From contig JAESIW010000162.1 in assembly GCA_016802295.1 (NCBI GenBank), positions 540,227-602,409 on the forward strand: a DNA stretch of 62,183 bases. The letters are read 5' to 3'. The position numbers and the translations under genes were made by a program. Every line of letters begins with the position of its first letter. Position 1 is the first letter of the stretch. The notes beneath the pieces were generated by a model that was not told the DNA's origin, did no database searches, and was given only the letters and a program-made list of their open reading frames with translations. This document shows, piece after piece, positions 40,401 through 54,640 of the stretch. The DNA is from Brachionus rotundiformis (lineage: Eukaryota > Rotifera > Eurotatoria > Ploima > Brachionidae).

Positions 40401-43400
40401 TTGTAAACTAATTCTCTATATTTAGGATCTCGAGTCGACAACATTTATGAGCTTGTCATTTAGTCTGTCCAATTTGTCCGAGAATAAAATTTATTAACTT
40501 AAGTACTTTGAAAGTTATAATTGTCGAGACTAATATGAGCTAAATTGAATTTTAATTGACGCTCAGCCATAGCAAAGCGGACACTTAAATTTTTCTTCCT
40601 GTCTGCCTGTTCACCTGACAATTGGAATCAGCTCATCATGCAGCTTTTTTTACTCTGACACCACCACCCTCATTGCTTATCACTTTAAAAAAAACATTGG
40701 ACTTAAATGGTCCGTAACTAAGCCACTTTATCAATTGATTAACCATAAACCATGCATAACTAATCTCTGATAGCTATCGAAATACTCAAGTCCATTCATT
40801 TGAATCGACTTATTCAAACATTTAATCAAACTAAGCTTTGTAAAATTTTAATTTATTCAAATAAAAATTTAAACCCAAACTTTTAAATGTCTGGCCACAG
40901 TTTTATTAATAAGAGAGCCAAAGTTTAAATTTATATACACCATAAATCCATCACATAAGTATTGTTTATAAATAAACTTGCTTGACTCTAAACTAGTTTT
41001 GAATAAGATCTTAAATGGCTCAAAAGAACAAAACTGAAGCCTATTGATGGTCTATTCTGTCAAAGAATAGTTTGGCAAACTTTAATTAAATTGAATTTGA
41101 ATTGCTATCATGATAAAATTCAATTACAAAAATATTTATTTTTTAGTTTAAATTAATAAATAACTTAAAATAGGAAATAAAATCTTGAGCATTTTTAACC
41201 AAATGATCTTATCAGATATGAAAAAAATTTACTTATCTATTATATTAGTTATGGCGGTCGAAATCAATAATTTTAATTATGAACCCTGGGGTTTACAAAA
41301 CAAAAAGAGCCTAAAACAAACACATACACACAATTTACCTTTCTGAATAATCTGATCAAAAAAGCGCCAAATATTTTCCAAAATATTTCTAGTTTTGTTC
41401 AAGATTAAAAAGTTATTCGATTCTCATCGAACAAGCTATTAATAATTCAAGAGATATTAATATCTGTTGTTGGATAATCTGCGATTCATGCATCAATAAT
41501 ACGATATCTAAATATTGGATGTCGTGTTAATATATTAATATATAATATAAAATTGTGTTTTAAATTACAATTAATCTAATCTTGAAAATATTTCTTCATT
41601 AAACTGGCAATGACTTAATTGAGGAAATTTCACTCTTAAACTGACATTGATTTAAATTTGATGCTTTGTGTTATTGTTTAATTAGGGCTTATGCAATTGC
41701 GCAATATACTTCAAATATCGCTCAAAATAACAACAAATCTATAAAAATAACTTTATCTGAATGGAATTCGATTCAAATGCTTCATTAGCGCAATTATTCG
41801 CAATCCTAGCAATAAAAGATAATTTTTCCAAAATTCCAAAATACTATACAACTCGGGCCTGAGCAATATTCTTGAACTAAATAGGCTTATTTATTAATTT
41901 TTTTTATTTTCATAGGCAAATTTTTATACTAATAACTATTTCCTGTTCCGTTTTAGCTTAATTTATTTTTAATTTCATAAACAATTTACTCTGCACCTTT
42001 TCACTCATCGAAGCTAGTTTGTTTACTGCTAGATTCACTTAAATGATTAGAAAATTAAATTTATTTTTAATTTAAACTAAAATTTTATTATATATAAATA
42101 ATCTAAATCCTGGTGATGAAATAGAAAACAGATCTCTGACCGCTAAATGCACCCTTATAAATCTCTAATGCAAGCTTAGACATATAAGACAAATTTGTGC
42201 GCTATATGCTCCAGGACACATTTAAATGTTGCAAATATGACATGTGTACATGCTTAGCTGAATTAATGGTGTCGTAATAAGACAAAAAAAATACTACGCT
42301 CTTTTACGTAACAAAAGCCACTGCTCTTTTTGACCAACTAACTTTATATGCCCTATTTAACCTCTTATCGTTATTATCTATATTTAATTGAGTTATAAAA
42401 CTTCTCTAGCACAAAACTAGCTAACAAAATAATTTTCCCTTGTCCGAATAAGACCTTTTTTATATTTAAAATTAATAATATTATTTTCTTCTTGTTATTG
42501 TATCTAAAAGATTGAGAAAAAAAATAAAATTTATTTTTTAAAAAATTTAAAATATTGTATAAAAATAATATTTGTAATGGTTAGGAGCCAGAACAGAGCA
42601 GTTTAAGGCGCCAATTCAGAGTTAAGCTTTTATTTTAGCCAGGGCTATTTACAAAATTAAGAAAACTCGGATTTCAAAGTTAAAATTAACGGATACAATA
42701 ACAACAACAAAACTCTTTTATTTCAAAAGAATCACTCAAACGAATTTTAATTTCTATTTCCCCCAGAGAAACAAAAATATTCACAAAAAGGTTTCGTAGA
42801 ATAAATTGATCAAAAGAGCCTAATAGTTCTTAAGCAAGAAAACTAAGGTAAGCATCCAAGTCACTGCCTGTGGTATTTGCAAGTGCTTGATTAAATATAG
42901 TCCGAATCATGTGTTATCATCTAGTTTGAATTCTCATCAATTTAGATTAGCAGACGGCTCGAATTGGGAGCTAAATGCCGATCAAATTGTACAAATTGTT
43001 TGATTCTAGTTGAGGCATTTACACTTTATTAATTAATCATTTTTTTGTTTGTTCAAACATTTAGAATAGTTTTTTTTTTTAAACTAGAACAAAGAGAATA
43101 ATAATTAATTCAGTTTTCATGCTTGATTATTTGGTAAAATCTTTTTTCATATATTTCAATCTATTTGAATTAAATTTTATCGCTTGATGAATTTTTAATT
43201 TAAATATTTTTGATCATAACTGATCTTGTTTTAAGTACGAATGTGTTCATACGTTTGTTTACAGCCGACTTAACCGGCATGAATATCCCGTCTTGAAGCA
43301 GTCACGTGATCTCTTTCGTGATCTTGCAACTACCGCATCCTTGAGAGCCTATCATTTTATATTTAATATTTTTCAAGCTAATTCACACACAGGTACACGT

Positions 43401-45649
43401 TAATTGTGACTTAATACCTACATGTTCTGGCCACTATTCTATTGACTTGATATTAATCTAGCTAAATTTACTACTTAATTTTTGTTTTATTATTTTTCTC
43501 CCAAGGAGCTTTAGCTCGGTACAGATAAAACAAAACAAAAATTAGTATCATTTAGTCAGTCGGCTCTTAATTGATAGTTTCAAAAGTTACCGTATTTCAT
43601 TAAATCATCAAAGTATCTCTTGCCTCACAAACATACAACTTAATAATCGTGTCATAAACCTTGGAAGAAAGTAGCTTCAAGACTCTGACACTCAACAGCA
43701 ACCCTGAGAGCGCGTACAAGCACGCTTTCATTACACATATGGGCTAGTATTTATTACGGACCTCATTCACAACAGATTGGACATATAGTCCAATTAACAA
43801 CTAGAACTACAACATTTTACAACTCAAAATTGGCAACAAATTAGCAATTAACAAAATTGACAAACAACAAATAAACAAATAAAAATGGGTTGAAAAAGAC
43901 CGAGTCTTAAAGCAATCCGGTGACTAGATGATGGGTGGTGCGCATAAATCCTGTTATGCTAATCAACTCAAACCATCACAAACCATATAATCAAGCCTGA
44001 ACTTAGGATCGATCTTAAATAATCTTGATTATATTCTAATAAGCTAATTTGAATACCATTTTCTTTTTTTTTAATTGTAACAAGCGACTTAAATAAATGA
44101 CAAATTTGACACTTTTCACTTTTTTTAGAGATAAGGAAAATACATTCTTACATTAGACATGACTCATAAATTATCATGAATCTATTTGTAAATAAACAAG
44201 TATTCGAATAAAGGATAAAGCTTCTGCTAATTGTGGTTACTTCTGATAGAATCAGATCAGATCTATACCCTTATTATATCTCTCATTAAGCCATATAACC
44301 AGATAATGCTTGGTAAAAACTTAGTAAAAAATAAAAGTTAAAAATTAAAATAAAAAAAAATGATTGAAAAATTATGTAAAAAATTTTGTTCTAAATTTTA
44401 ATTGAGTAAACAAAGATTCTTTTTTTATTTAACACAGACAAATCTCTCACTTACTTTATATATTACTAATAATAGTTAATAAACAATCTTATAAAATATT
44501 ATCTCCCAACACATCTGTCAAGGCGTGACATACGCTTGAAAAGACTAATTTTAATAAACTAATTAAAGGGCGAAACAATTTTAAAATTGTCTTTACAGTA
44601 AAAATTCACATTAGTAAACCAAGAGCTAACTTTTACTTGTCTTATATACCTTTATTAATAAAAGGTTATTTTTTTAAACTAGAAAAAATGTTATATGTGG
44701 AATTTTGCTACTATTTCAATTTAACCAAACAAAAAACTATCTTTTAGCATTTTATTTGGGTAATTTTGGAACTTTTTAAACTTAAAAAAAAAAGAAAACA
44801 AAATATAGAACAAAATAAGTTTAAGTTTGTATAAAAAACGAATTAAATTATTTATGAATAAATTGAGTTAATAGAAAATCGATGATATAATTTATATCGG
44901 CTTTTCTATGCGAGCTTCTAATCTTGCGGAAAATTTGCCGGATAAGTCAAACAATGGCATGCTGCTATCTTTTAACTTAATAAAAATTCGATTGCATAAC
45001 TCCAAGTTTATGCGTTTGAGAGAGAAAAAATGTCAAAAAATATTAATTAAACTAAATGAGAGTTCAAATTGAGAGAATATTTTTTATTTTTTATCATAAA
45101 ATAAACAAAACAATAGAATTTTTGTATCTTAATCTAAATTTTAATATAAGCTCATCATCTTAAACAAATAAATTCATTCATTTTTTTCCATTTCTTTTTT
45201 TTTAATTGACAAAGATCAATAATTAAAGAATAAACAAACTATCACATAGTGAATTCATTCTATATAGGTAAAGAAAAATGTGAAATTAGAAAAAATAAAA
45301 ACTCAATTCACCTGGTTGAACTTCGACTGATTTAAAGCATAAAATTAAAATTAAATATATATATAAAGATATAAAAGCCATATATTCATAAGCAAATATT
45401 TACAAAAAACATGTGATAATCAAATAAAAATGGCTTTAAAAACAGACTTGATGGATTTTTTTTATTTAACTCATAAAAAATCTCTAATAAAAACACTTGA
45501 TAATTTACTGGGAAAACTTAAACAACTAATTGAGTAGTTTGTATCCACTCTTCAGAATAAATAAATCCAATGGCCATTTAATAATTATGTCCATATAGAT
45601 GGACTGTTTAATGCGGCTTGTTGAATTTTGGCCAAATATCGATTATTGA

Positions 45650-45700
45650 TTGTTCATATAACGGAAAGCCATCACGTGACAGGATTAGATGGGATTATTG
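45650..45700. promoter_or_regulatory. Cluster of E-box and OTX-like sites
   Basis: The palindromic E-box TCACGTGA (45672-45679) is followed by two GGATTA words (45682 and 45692), spaced 10 bp apart like paired K50-homeodomain sites. ATCGATTATTGATTG lies just upstream. The same E-box palindrome occurs at 43302-43309. Purely motif based. Confidence 0.25.
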
Positions 45701-48700
45701 ACCAAATCTTAAGGTTATTTTTCTACAATAAGAACATTTTTTTCATTTTACAGATTAACAAGGCTCCGAATAGCCAGACATTGTAGATAACATTAATTTA
45801 TCTTTCTTATTGATCTTAATCTGGCTATCTGCACAACTCATGTCATCCTATTAAATTCTCATTAATTAAAACTTTTCTGGCTTTGTTCTAGATCTGGCTC
45901 GGCCAAGGTCCAATCAGTGCCTGATATTAAAACAGTGTTATAAACATAAACACCATTTTTTCTATGTTATCAGTTAGAACCAATGTCAGATAGACTTTCT
46001 ATCTCTCATTTATCTTTGCACAAAAAATCTGAAGCTTAAAATTATTTATCATTTGGGTAAAATGTACAAGATAGTATTGTTTCATTGATTACCAAAATTA
46101 CCAAATAGAAAAATGCTCTCCTAATTGAAATGCTCAATCACGCTCGGCTAGGCCTGGTATATGTGACGCTTTCAGACTTCATTAATATCCATTAATGCAT
46201 TTAAGCCATCTGGTTTGCCTCTAAATATTAGGCAATGTGTGTCCAGAATTTTACTCGGCTTAGGTCTAATCCTAATCGACTGGCGGGATCAAAGATACTC
46301 GCATTACATAAACAAAATATTAAACTTAAAACTATTTTCTATCTATTACATAATCAATTTATTTCAATTTTTCCTATCTATTATATATTAGTTATTAGAT
46401 ATATCTTATTATTTAAAATTTCAATTGAAAAAAAAATATATAACCGCTTCTATTGCGATCTTGGCTAATTTCAAAAATAAATATTGATTGATTTTTTTGG
46501 TATAGCTTTGAAATTAAATTAGCCCAGAAGTTTAAATGGTATTGAGCATGGAGGTGGATTTTAATTAAATTTAAAACAATTGGTTACAGGCTCTGACAAA
46601 GAGATAAATTTTAAAAGTCTAGCCAAACATTTGACTGCATGGATAGCCATTTTTTCTACTATCGAAAATAAAAATTTATTTAATTTTATTAAACATTAAT
46701 TAGAATACTGGATATTAATTTTACAAGTAATCTATCTATATTTTAGACACTATTTGACTTAAATTAAAGGACAAAAATTAATATAGATTTTTTTTTCATA
46801 TTATTGATTTACACTAGGCCTTCAAAATTAACAAAATGTTTAATAAACTTAATTTACGACATTGTATTTATTAAAATTTCGCACTCAAGTCTTAAATAGA
46901 TAAAACAAAAACAATCTAAATAATCAAGATAAAAATCATACTGATTAAATAAATTAAAATTTTAATTTCAATTTTTAACTTTGAAATATAAATGATAAAC
47001 TTAATTGAGCTAATAGTTAATTTGTAGAAAAATACCGGATCCGCTTATTATTGTCGGGCAAATATTTGATTTAGGGAAATAAAAAAGCGTATTCCTTAAA
47101 TAGCAGTCGATAGGAAAGGAAATTTATTGAGTTAAACATAAAAGTAGCCATATTAAAAATTTAATACTTTAATTACAAGCAACACAATAAGGCAATTATT
47201 GGTGAATAGAACTGACCCAGTACTAATAGATTTTCTTTTTTTATTTTTTCCAAAAAATTAAAATATTTTTTTATTCATACAAATATTACGTTTTTAAATA
47301 ATTTAATTTTTGATAAAATATACAAATTGATTTATTTGGTTGATTTTCTAAATCATGAAATACAAAAGAAATAGAATTTTTATTCTTCTGGTTTTTTATT
47401 TTTATTTTATTTCTTAAATAGGGCTCATTACGTAAATCGATAAATTACGTGCTTATACCTAACCAGATGACACTATATTGCCCAACAACAATAACAAAAA
47501 TAGCTATATACCATAAAAAGAATAAATTTTTTATTTTTTATCTGACCTAAAGTATATTTTATCTTATTGCTTTGACCGTAAAGAGCTTGATAACGATTAT
47601 CTAACTTGACATAGATTTGATTGTTTAATCTTAAATATACAGACAAAAAAGGTGTCTATATGTTCATAAATTTGATTTATTGCAAATACTAAGCCGATTG
47701 CAAATCATCTAACCCCGCAATAAGTGGCTCAATAATTTTGGACATATTCACCACCAAAAAGAAAGCATTTAGATTTGCATTTAGACCAGAATAGCGCATG
47801 GCTGAAAAAGCTTGTTAATCTTTTGAACTTTTTTCTTAATAAATAAATAAAATTAATTTACTTTTATTTAAAAGCTTGAATTAAATTTATTAATTAAATA
47901 TCTAGATCGAAATGGACAATTGTTTGGAAAAGGCCAAACAAGAGCATCTGTGTCAGATCGAAGCCTACGCTGAAAAAGGAGGAGATGAGCACCCCTTATG
48001 CTCCTCAAGGAGCGAATAAGATAATTGGTAGTCTATGGTTAATATCCATATTGTTGCTTTGGGTCTGATAATTTCCAAAAATGATGCTTTTATTTAATAG
48101 AATTGCCAAAAAGCAGTAAGCACCACATTAAAAGATACAATTAGGCTACTTTTAGATTACAACTAAGACCAGGTATGGGTATTAAATAAAAAAATAAAGT
48201 CTAATTAAGCAAAAAACAATTATAAATATTGAACTAATATTAAAATTTTAATGAATTGTAAATTTCTCTACGGATTAATGGAAAAGATCGATTTTTGTCA
48301 AAACAATGAGGAATATGGTTTTAATGAAATTAAGCTAAAAAAGCTCAGAAACTTAGCCGATCAATAGAGCCAATGATATAAAAATCATAAATCATTTGGT
48401 ATTTATCGTTTAATGTTGGAGTTTATCTCATTAACGGCGAAGATGATACTAAACTTTCTTATCTTATAGATAAACAAACCAAACATGCTTTTTAAATAAA
48501 GCTCCTAGTTCAGTTCGAATATGCTCATAGATAACAAAACAGGTAGACCGACCCCATAATTCAATTAAAATATTGAATTTCTTAATATTGGTTTGTTGTG
48601 TCCGACTCCTATTTCCAGGACGCCACAACTCATTTACAAATAGCTGATATGTGTTTTGTTTATCTGAAATTAACCATCTATTTTAGGAAATATTTGACTT

Positions 48701-51629
48701 CATTTGACCTAATAGATAAAAATCTAGGTGATATTAATTTTGAATGAATAGAGAAATGAAGCCACATAGTTGACTTTTGAACAATAATATTAATCTTCTT
48801 ATAATGACCAGCAAAAATCCCCACCTGAGGCCATTGAGTGAATCTTTTTTCCTTGTCCTTTTCTTTTTGGCCATCAATTTTACCATTACATTAGCAAGTT
48901 AATTATTAAAAAGCCTTTCCAAGTCATCAATAATCTTGTCTTGACAAAATTTTGACGAGTTAATCTCTCTTAATGGTCTAAACCCCTATCAGATTAAAAG
49001 CTTCCGAGTTGACATATTTCGAGATCACGATCTTTAGAACCTCAGCAAATTTATTTTTTATTTTTTTTGCTTTTTTTTAATTAATTAATTAAATAAGATA
49101 AATTGTCATTAATTAATTTCTAAATAATTTTGTTAACCTATAAATTTTAGAAAATAAATAATTCTATTTTATTAATAAATAAATAGTTAAATATTTAACT
49201 AATTTTTTTCTTACTCTTAAATAGAAATAATATGCTATAGGATACAAAAATAAATTTTATCAAGTTGTTACTGTTACAATTATTAAAGAATAAAATTATT
49301 ATTATTATTTTTCTTAATGTGGTACCAAATGGTAGACAGAGCGTCAAAAATCACTTAAATTAAGTTTTGACTAATTTATTATTTTAGAGTGTAGTGAAAT
49401 TTTTAAGTCTAATGGTCACTACTTAATTTGTAAAAATCAAATTATTTTATTTGCTAAACCATTAATGAATATACGCTTGACTAAGTCCTAGTTGAGGATT
49501 AAAAAATAAATTCCTAATTGATAAAATCTTGGATGTCTTCCCTAATGATTTTCCGCGATTTGATCTCTATTTTTGTTGTTCTAAAATTAAATTTAGTTTA
49601 ACCAAAGCCCATTGTTTAGGTGCTTAATGGTCTACACAAAGTTCGACAAACTTAATACTCTCTTAGAGACTATAGATAATTAAAATTAGTCAAAAATTAA
49701 TCTAAAAACAAAAACAACCTTTGGTAAAGTTTTCGAAACAATTTAGAAAATTTGTGCCATTTAAAACCATTGACCGTGATAGAGCGCACAGTTCTTAATA
49801 GCTTTGTCCATTAAGGCAAGTGGTTATCTAACGCGGATGTGGCCAGGTGCTTCGCGAATGTGTCCAAATGTTTTTGAATGAATGGAATCGAGCTTTTATA
49901 ATAGATTTGTCTGGTTGGGTATCTGGGTTAGGCAAATAGAGGTCAATTAATTTAATTATAAGGCACCTCGGCAAATATTGTTCACTTTCTATTTCAATTT
50001 CAAACTGTTTTTATGAATAGAAGTGCATGCAAAATTTCAAGCCAAGAAACTATTTCAAAAATTTAATTCTTTCAAGCCAAATCTTAATCTAGGTTTTGTT
50101 TGTTTTATAATTTTCTATCATTTAATTTTTATTTTTAAGCTGTCACTTTTTGTTTTATTTTATTTTTGTTGGAAATTTTACTTTTGCCCGGGACCTATTA
50201 ACTTTCATTATCTGAAATGCTTGTTGACAATTGTTCCATAGCTGTAAGAGATAGAAAAAAATAAAAATAAAAAATAAAAAAACTCCAATTGTTGAATAAT
50301 AACCTGAAGAAATTTTGAAAATTTTTGAATAAATTTTTTAATTGTATTATTATTTTTACTTTAAATCGATTTGGAAGAAAATTATTTAAATTAAGTGTTT
50401 GAAAGCAATGGTTGAATGAAAAGCTTTGTCCATAGACCAAGGTTAATAACCAGGTTCTTATCTATCCAGTCTTATGATTGACACTTGACATTCTTTTTTA
50501 AACTAATTAAAATTTTAATTAAATATAATGTTAATGGCATTTGTAAGTTGATATATTTTCAAAGTAGTTCCGATCTTTTTCATTTAAATATTTTCCTCAC
50601 TCAATTGACTTAATTAAGTTTTAATTTTCTAGGACTTTAAAGTCTTTTCTTTAAATTTTTTAATTATTTTTCTCCTGGAAAAAGCTTACTTTTATCAAAA
50701 TCACAGTAGTCTATAGTTTTCTAAATTTACTTTTTAAATAAAATTTTAATAGAATAATTATTGCATATCATTTCATAAAGAAATTATATATATGTCATTT
50801 AATTTAAAGTGAATTTTGTTTATTTAAGTGCTTGTCTGGAAAAACAATCGAAAAATAATATTTCTAAATAAAACAATTCGGCATTTAAATGTTTCTGTTT
50901 TAAACTCTAATTTAAAATTACAATAAAGTAATTAAATAAAATAAATTCTAGAATATAATAAATTTGAAAATTAATATCTTGAAAAAAATAGGCCAATTTT
51001 TTGATGGTCTTTTTTGGTACTATTTTTAACCTAAATTTCAGCCCTATTCTGAAAAATTATGCAATCGTGGTGATTTTTGAAAAAAAAAGCCTCTTGCTAA
51101 TGGAAAAATTAATCAAATATTAATTTGTAGATAAATAAAATTATCCAAGTAAATATGTACCAAAGGTGGTGCTCATAATAACCATCTTAGTAAGATAAAT
51201 TTGTTCTCACATTTAAATTTTTCAATTTAGCCTAATAAGAAGCATTTTCATTTCGCATAGAAACGATTCTATTTTATACTTTGTTACTTTGACTACGACC
51301 AAGTCTTAATTAAATAAGAAATTTAAAGTAAATAAATAAAGCCTTAGTTTAGAAAATAAATCGGGTCTTGTATCATAGAAAAACTTATCTCTTCTGAATT
51401 TAGAAAAAAAAGCCCTAAAGAAATAAAAATTTGCTTTACTGACATGATTCTTTGAAGATAAAGCCTTAAAAAGAAACTTAAAAATTAATTCTTATTTACC
51501 AATTCAGTCACCACAAATTAATTAATTTATTCCGATCAAGTACCCTCAGGTGTTTGCTCAAATCTTTAAAATATTTGACAATTTTGAGCACATTTTTTAA
51601 ATTTTAAATTGAAAAAAAAGTAACTTAAA

Positions 51630-52024
51630 ATGAGATTTTCAAAAAGTGCCTCAACATTGGCAAGGCAAAAGTATTATGATGGAAAACCAGCACTGGACCT
51701 AGCTCGGACAAACACGTTTAGCGAAGATGATTTACAAATAGACAAGAGATCAGAGCTTGGAATTTTGGATGTCAAAAAATCCAATTTAGTCTCGCGTACC
51801 AAGTCAGTCTGTGACCAAAAGTTTTTATCAAACACCATCAGAATAAGTTTTCTTTTTTCAGATCTGCCAATTTTGCGCTTAATAAGCACTCAGCTGGCAA
51901 GTTCAAAAATTTTATTGCCAAATCAGTTGTCCATGTAAACATGAATAGTCACTTCCATGTAGAGAATTCAGCTGGTTTCAAAACAAATCATCAAAGCTCA
52001 GGTAAAAGCTTAGAGCAATTTTGA
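51630..52024 (+). CDS. Small protein of unknown function
   Basis: Not recognised. Two exons fit, 51630-51820 and 51862-52024, around a 41-nt intron (GTTTTTATC...TTTTTTCAG), giving 117 residues. Reading straight through instead gives a 102-residue frame, but the downstream exon has good codon structure (KFKNFIAKSVVHVNMNSHF) in the spliced phase. The protein is polar, basic and rich in Ser/Lys, with no signal peptide or membrane segment. A GT at 52002 could extend splicing further, so the last eight codons are uncertain. It lies 340 bp upstream of the next gene in the same orientation and may belong with it, although the phases do not join. Confidence 0.45.
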
Positions 52025-52362
52025 ACATTTAAAAAAATAAAAAACAAAAAAGTAATTACCGAATTTATACTGAACTAAGCATTAAAAAAAACAATCTTTA
52101 TATAAAAATTTATTATTCTCTAAACAAATTGTTTAAGAGCATTTATGGCAGAGTTTCACAGAAAAAAAAAAGCTCAATTAGTATTATTTACTTAAGCAAC
52201 GAGAGAATTTCTCGCTTTAAAATATAAACTAGTTGCCAACTAAATTGGTACTCTTCAAAAATTTGCTCTTATTTAATTAAGCCAAATGGAAACAACAGCA
52301 TAATTAATCTGTTTATTAGCGAAAAAAAATTAAATTGAAAATTTTAAGACAACTCAACAAGC

Positions 52363-54640
52363 ATGGAACGAGGCGAGACTTGCCGAAAAAGTCCTGTTGA
52401 CAGAGAACTGAAGGCTTATGTAAGCCAGAAAAAAAATATACGGGAAAAAATACAAGATCATTGGAAACTAGAGCTTAATGCAAAGGTAGACTTGGACTTT
52501 TTTGAGTGCCAAAGTTAATTGTTTTTTTTTTTGCTTCAAGTCACTTCAGAAAGGTGCACCAATTAACATTATCAATAGAGAGATGTTCAGGCCTGACCAA
52601 CAATGGATAGACATTAACATTGGATCAAGTCAAAGCAACAATAAAGCTAGTTTAATTGAGGCCTTTACAGCTAATTTGGACAAAGTGAGTGAAACAGAGA
52701 CCTATAAGGTAAATGGTGACGTCGGATCTGTGATTGCGCAAAAGCTTACCAATGGTGAACAAATGAGAATATGCAGAAATGGTCAGCCTGTCAAAAAGAG
52801 TCCCCATTTGGAAAATGTAGATAGCCCAACTGATTTGGCCTTTAATCAGACTAAAAAAAAGTAAATTGGCAATTTTTTAATCAATTTATTTTAAAATCGA
52901 TAATAAAAAATTCAAATTAATAATATCAAAAAATATTATCTTATTCTAATTCGTCAATTGTTTGTTTTCTTAGGTACGAGCTGGTTTTATATATTTATCA
53001 AGAGCTAAATGCAAAAAAATATAAATTAATTTTTTTCGGAAGGAAATTAACTTGGAAATCTCATACTAGCTAAACAAATTGGGTTGTTAATTCAAATTAT
53101 GTTACTTGTAAGATTATTATAGAAAAAAAATAATTAATATTTTTAACAAAAAATTTTTTTCGTTTTTTAATTTTATATTGATTCAAATTAAAAAAAATTT
53201 TTTTATCTAACTATATTTCTGAGATAAACAATTTTAATATATTTATATACTTAAATTAATTTTTAAAGATAGCAATAGATTAATTTGTTTGATATATGCA
53301 TAAATTGTTATTTCTTTTATTAAAATTTAAATTAATCAAAAGTTAATTAAAACTGAATTTTTGTTTAAAATTTGCCACTAAATGTCGCTTGGTAAAGCAG
53401 GATTTTTTTTTGCTAATAAAATAAGAAAAAGTTGTCAAGTTTTTAAAATAATTGTTATTTTTCTATAACTTAAAGTTTCTTACATCATAAAATTACATAA
53501 CTAGTACCTGGTTAAATCTGGCCTCATTTTAAAGTGGAACAAAATACCATTTATTTGACCAGTTTTGCATTTTTTATCAAAAGGCTTAAAATTTTATATT
53601 TTTAAGAGAACATTCCAATTCCAGTTTTTTCACTGAAATGCCAATTCCACGTAATTCGATTTTGTCTTGGAATGATCAAGTTCAAAAGCAGAATATTCGC
53701 ATCATTGAACCATCAACAGCAGAGGTAAAAACCCATCAGGTACTAGATAAAATTTTTCAAAAGAGATAAAAAGTAATTTTGATTATTAAAGCAAGTTTCC
53801 AGACCGGAAAGGAGACTGGTAGTTAAAAAACTAGTCGATGAGGACCAATTCAAGCCAAAGAGTAAAAAGTCAATCACCGAAAGTAAAGAGTACAGAGAAA
53901 CTTTAAACCAGAGTCCGCGGAGACAGACCACCATTAAAGCCATTGAAGTGACACGCACCAAAACACCTGTGGAAATTGTCGGCGTGAGCCGCAAAACGAC
54001 CATTACCGAGTTCGAAACCAAGACACCCTCTTATAAAGAAGAAAAGCTCATTGATCCTGACGAAATATTCACTGTGCGATTGTCACCGGCCAAGTCGTTC
54101 AGAACCAATGGCAAATTGTACGAAAATTTAAATGAAAAAAACTATGATGAAATAGTGGAAAATATGACCAATCGTTTCACCAGTGAAAAAAGCCAAGACT
54201 TTAATGATCTTTTGAAAAAAAAGTCCAAAAAAGTAAATTTAGATAAACGCAGACATGTGTCATTTAATTTTGATTCCAAATTGAATTCTAATTCAAAAGA
54301 TAACAATTTAAAGTTATTAGAGAAGAAGTACAAGAAGCTAATTAGTAGTAATAGTTCTTATAATGGCAATTTAATTTGTAGACATACACCTAACATTGAG
54401 CCCGATTCACAAATATTAAAAGATTTAAACATTTTTAAAACTAACTCGTCTTATGAGACACTTAAGATGAACCTTAAGGACTCACAACTAAATGAAAGTG
54501 TTAACTTTAGACTTAATTCTATTGCCGATGGTTTACATGATTTAAATAGTGGGAAATATGTGCCCAAGTTTAACCTAACTCAATTAAAACCCTTGAACAC
54601 TTTATCCGCTAAAACTAATAGTAAAATATACAGTAGTTGA
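52363..54640 (+). CDS. Lys/Ser-rich protein of unknown function
   Basis: Not recognised. Four exons fit with consistent phases: 52363-52485, 52541-52860, 53625-53724 and 53792-54640, giving 463 residues. The third intron is long (764 nt). The alternative is two genes: 52363-52864 (148 residues, ending at a TAA that overlaps the proposed donor) and 53638-54640 (311 residues from an internal ATG). The N-terminal part has a helical, charged stretch (LKAYVSQKKNIREKIQDHW). The C-terminal part is Lys/Asn/Ser-rich and probably disordered, with KRRHVSFNF, which fits the RVxF-type docking motif for protein phosphatase 1. There is no signal peptide or membrane helix. ATG follows AACAAG with one base between. 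Confidence 0.5.

Larger units (their letters stand above)
35080..51629. other. 16.5-kb region without a convincing gene
   Basis: No frame longer than about 80 codons looks coding, and I recognise no tRNA, rRNA or transposon protein. It lies between the divergent plexin (minus) and the gene at 51630 (plus), so both promoters should be inside. It mixes A/T-rich DNA with more complex patches (36560-36920, 37340-37460, 38380-38480, 43250-43350, 45600-45720, 46130-46310) that hold palindromes and transcription-factor-like words. Two short frames (47912-48019 and 48251-48367) could be exons or eroded coding DNA. Candidate uses are developmental enhancers, a long 5' UTR intron of plexin, or unannotated non-coding RNA. 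Confidence 0.55.

Noticed and set aside
52362..52408. Alternative third exon for the 51630 gene (acceptor at 52361)
   Set aside because: It ends at a stop after 16 codons and overlaps, in another frame, the better-supported first exon of the next gene.
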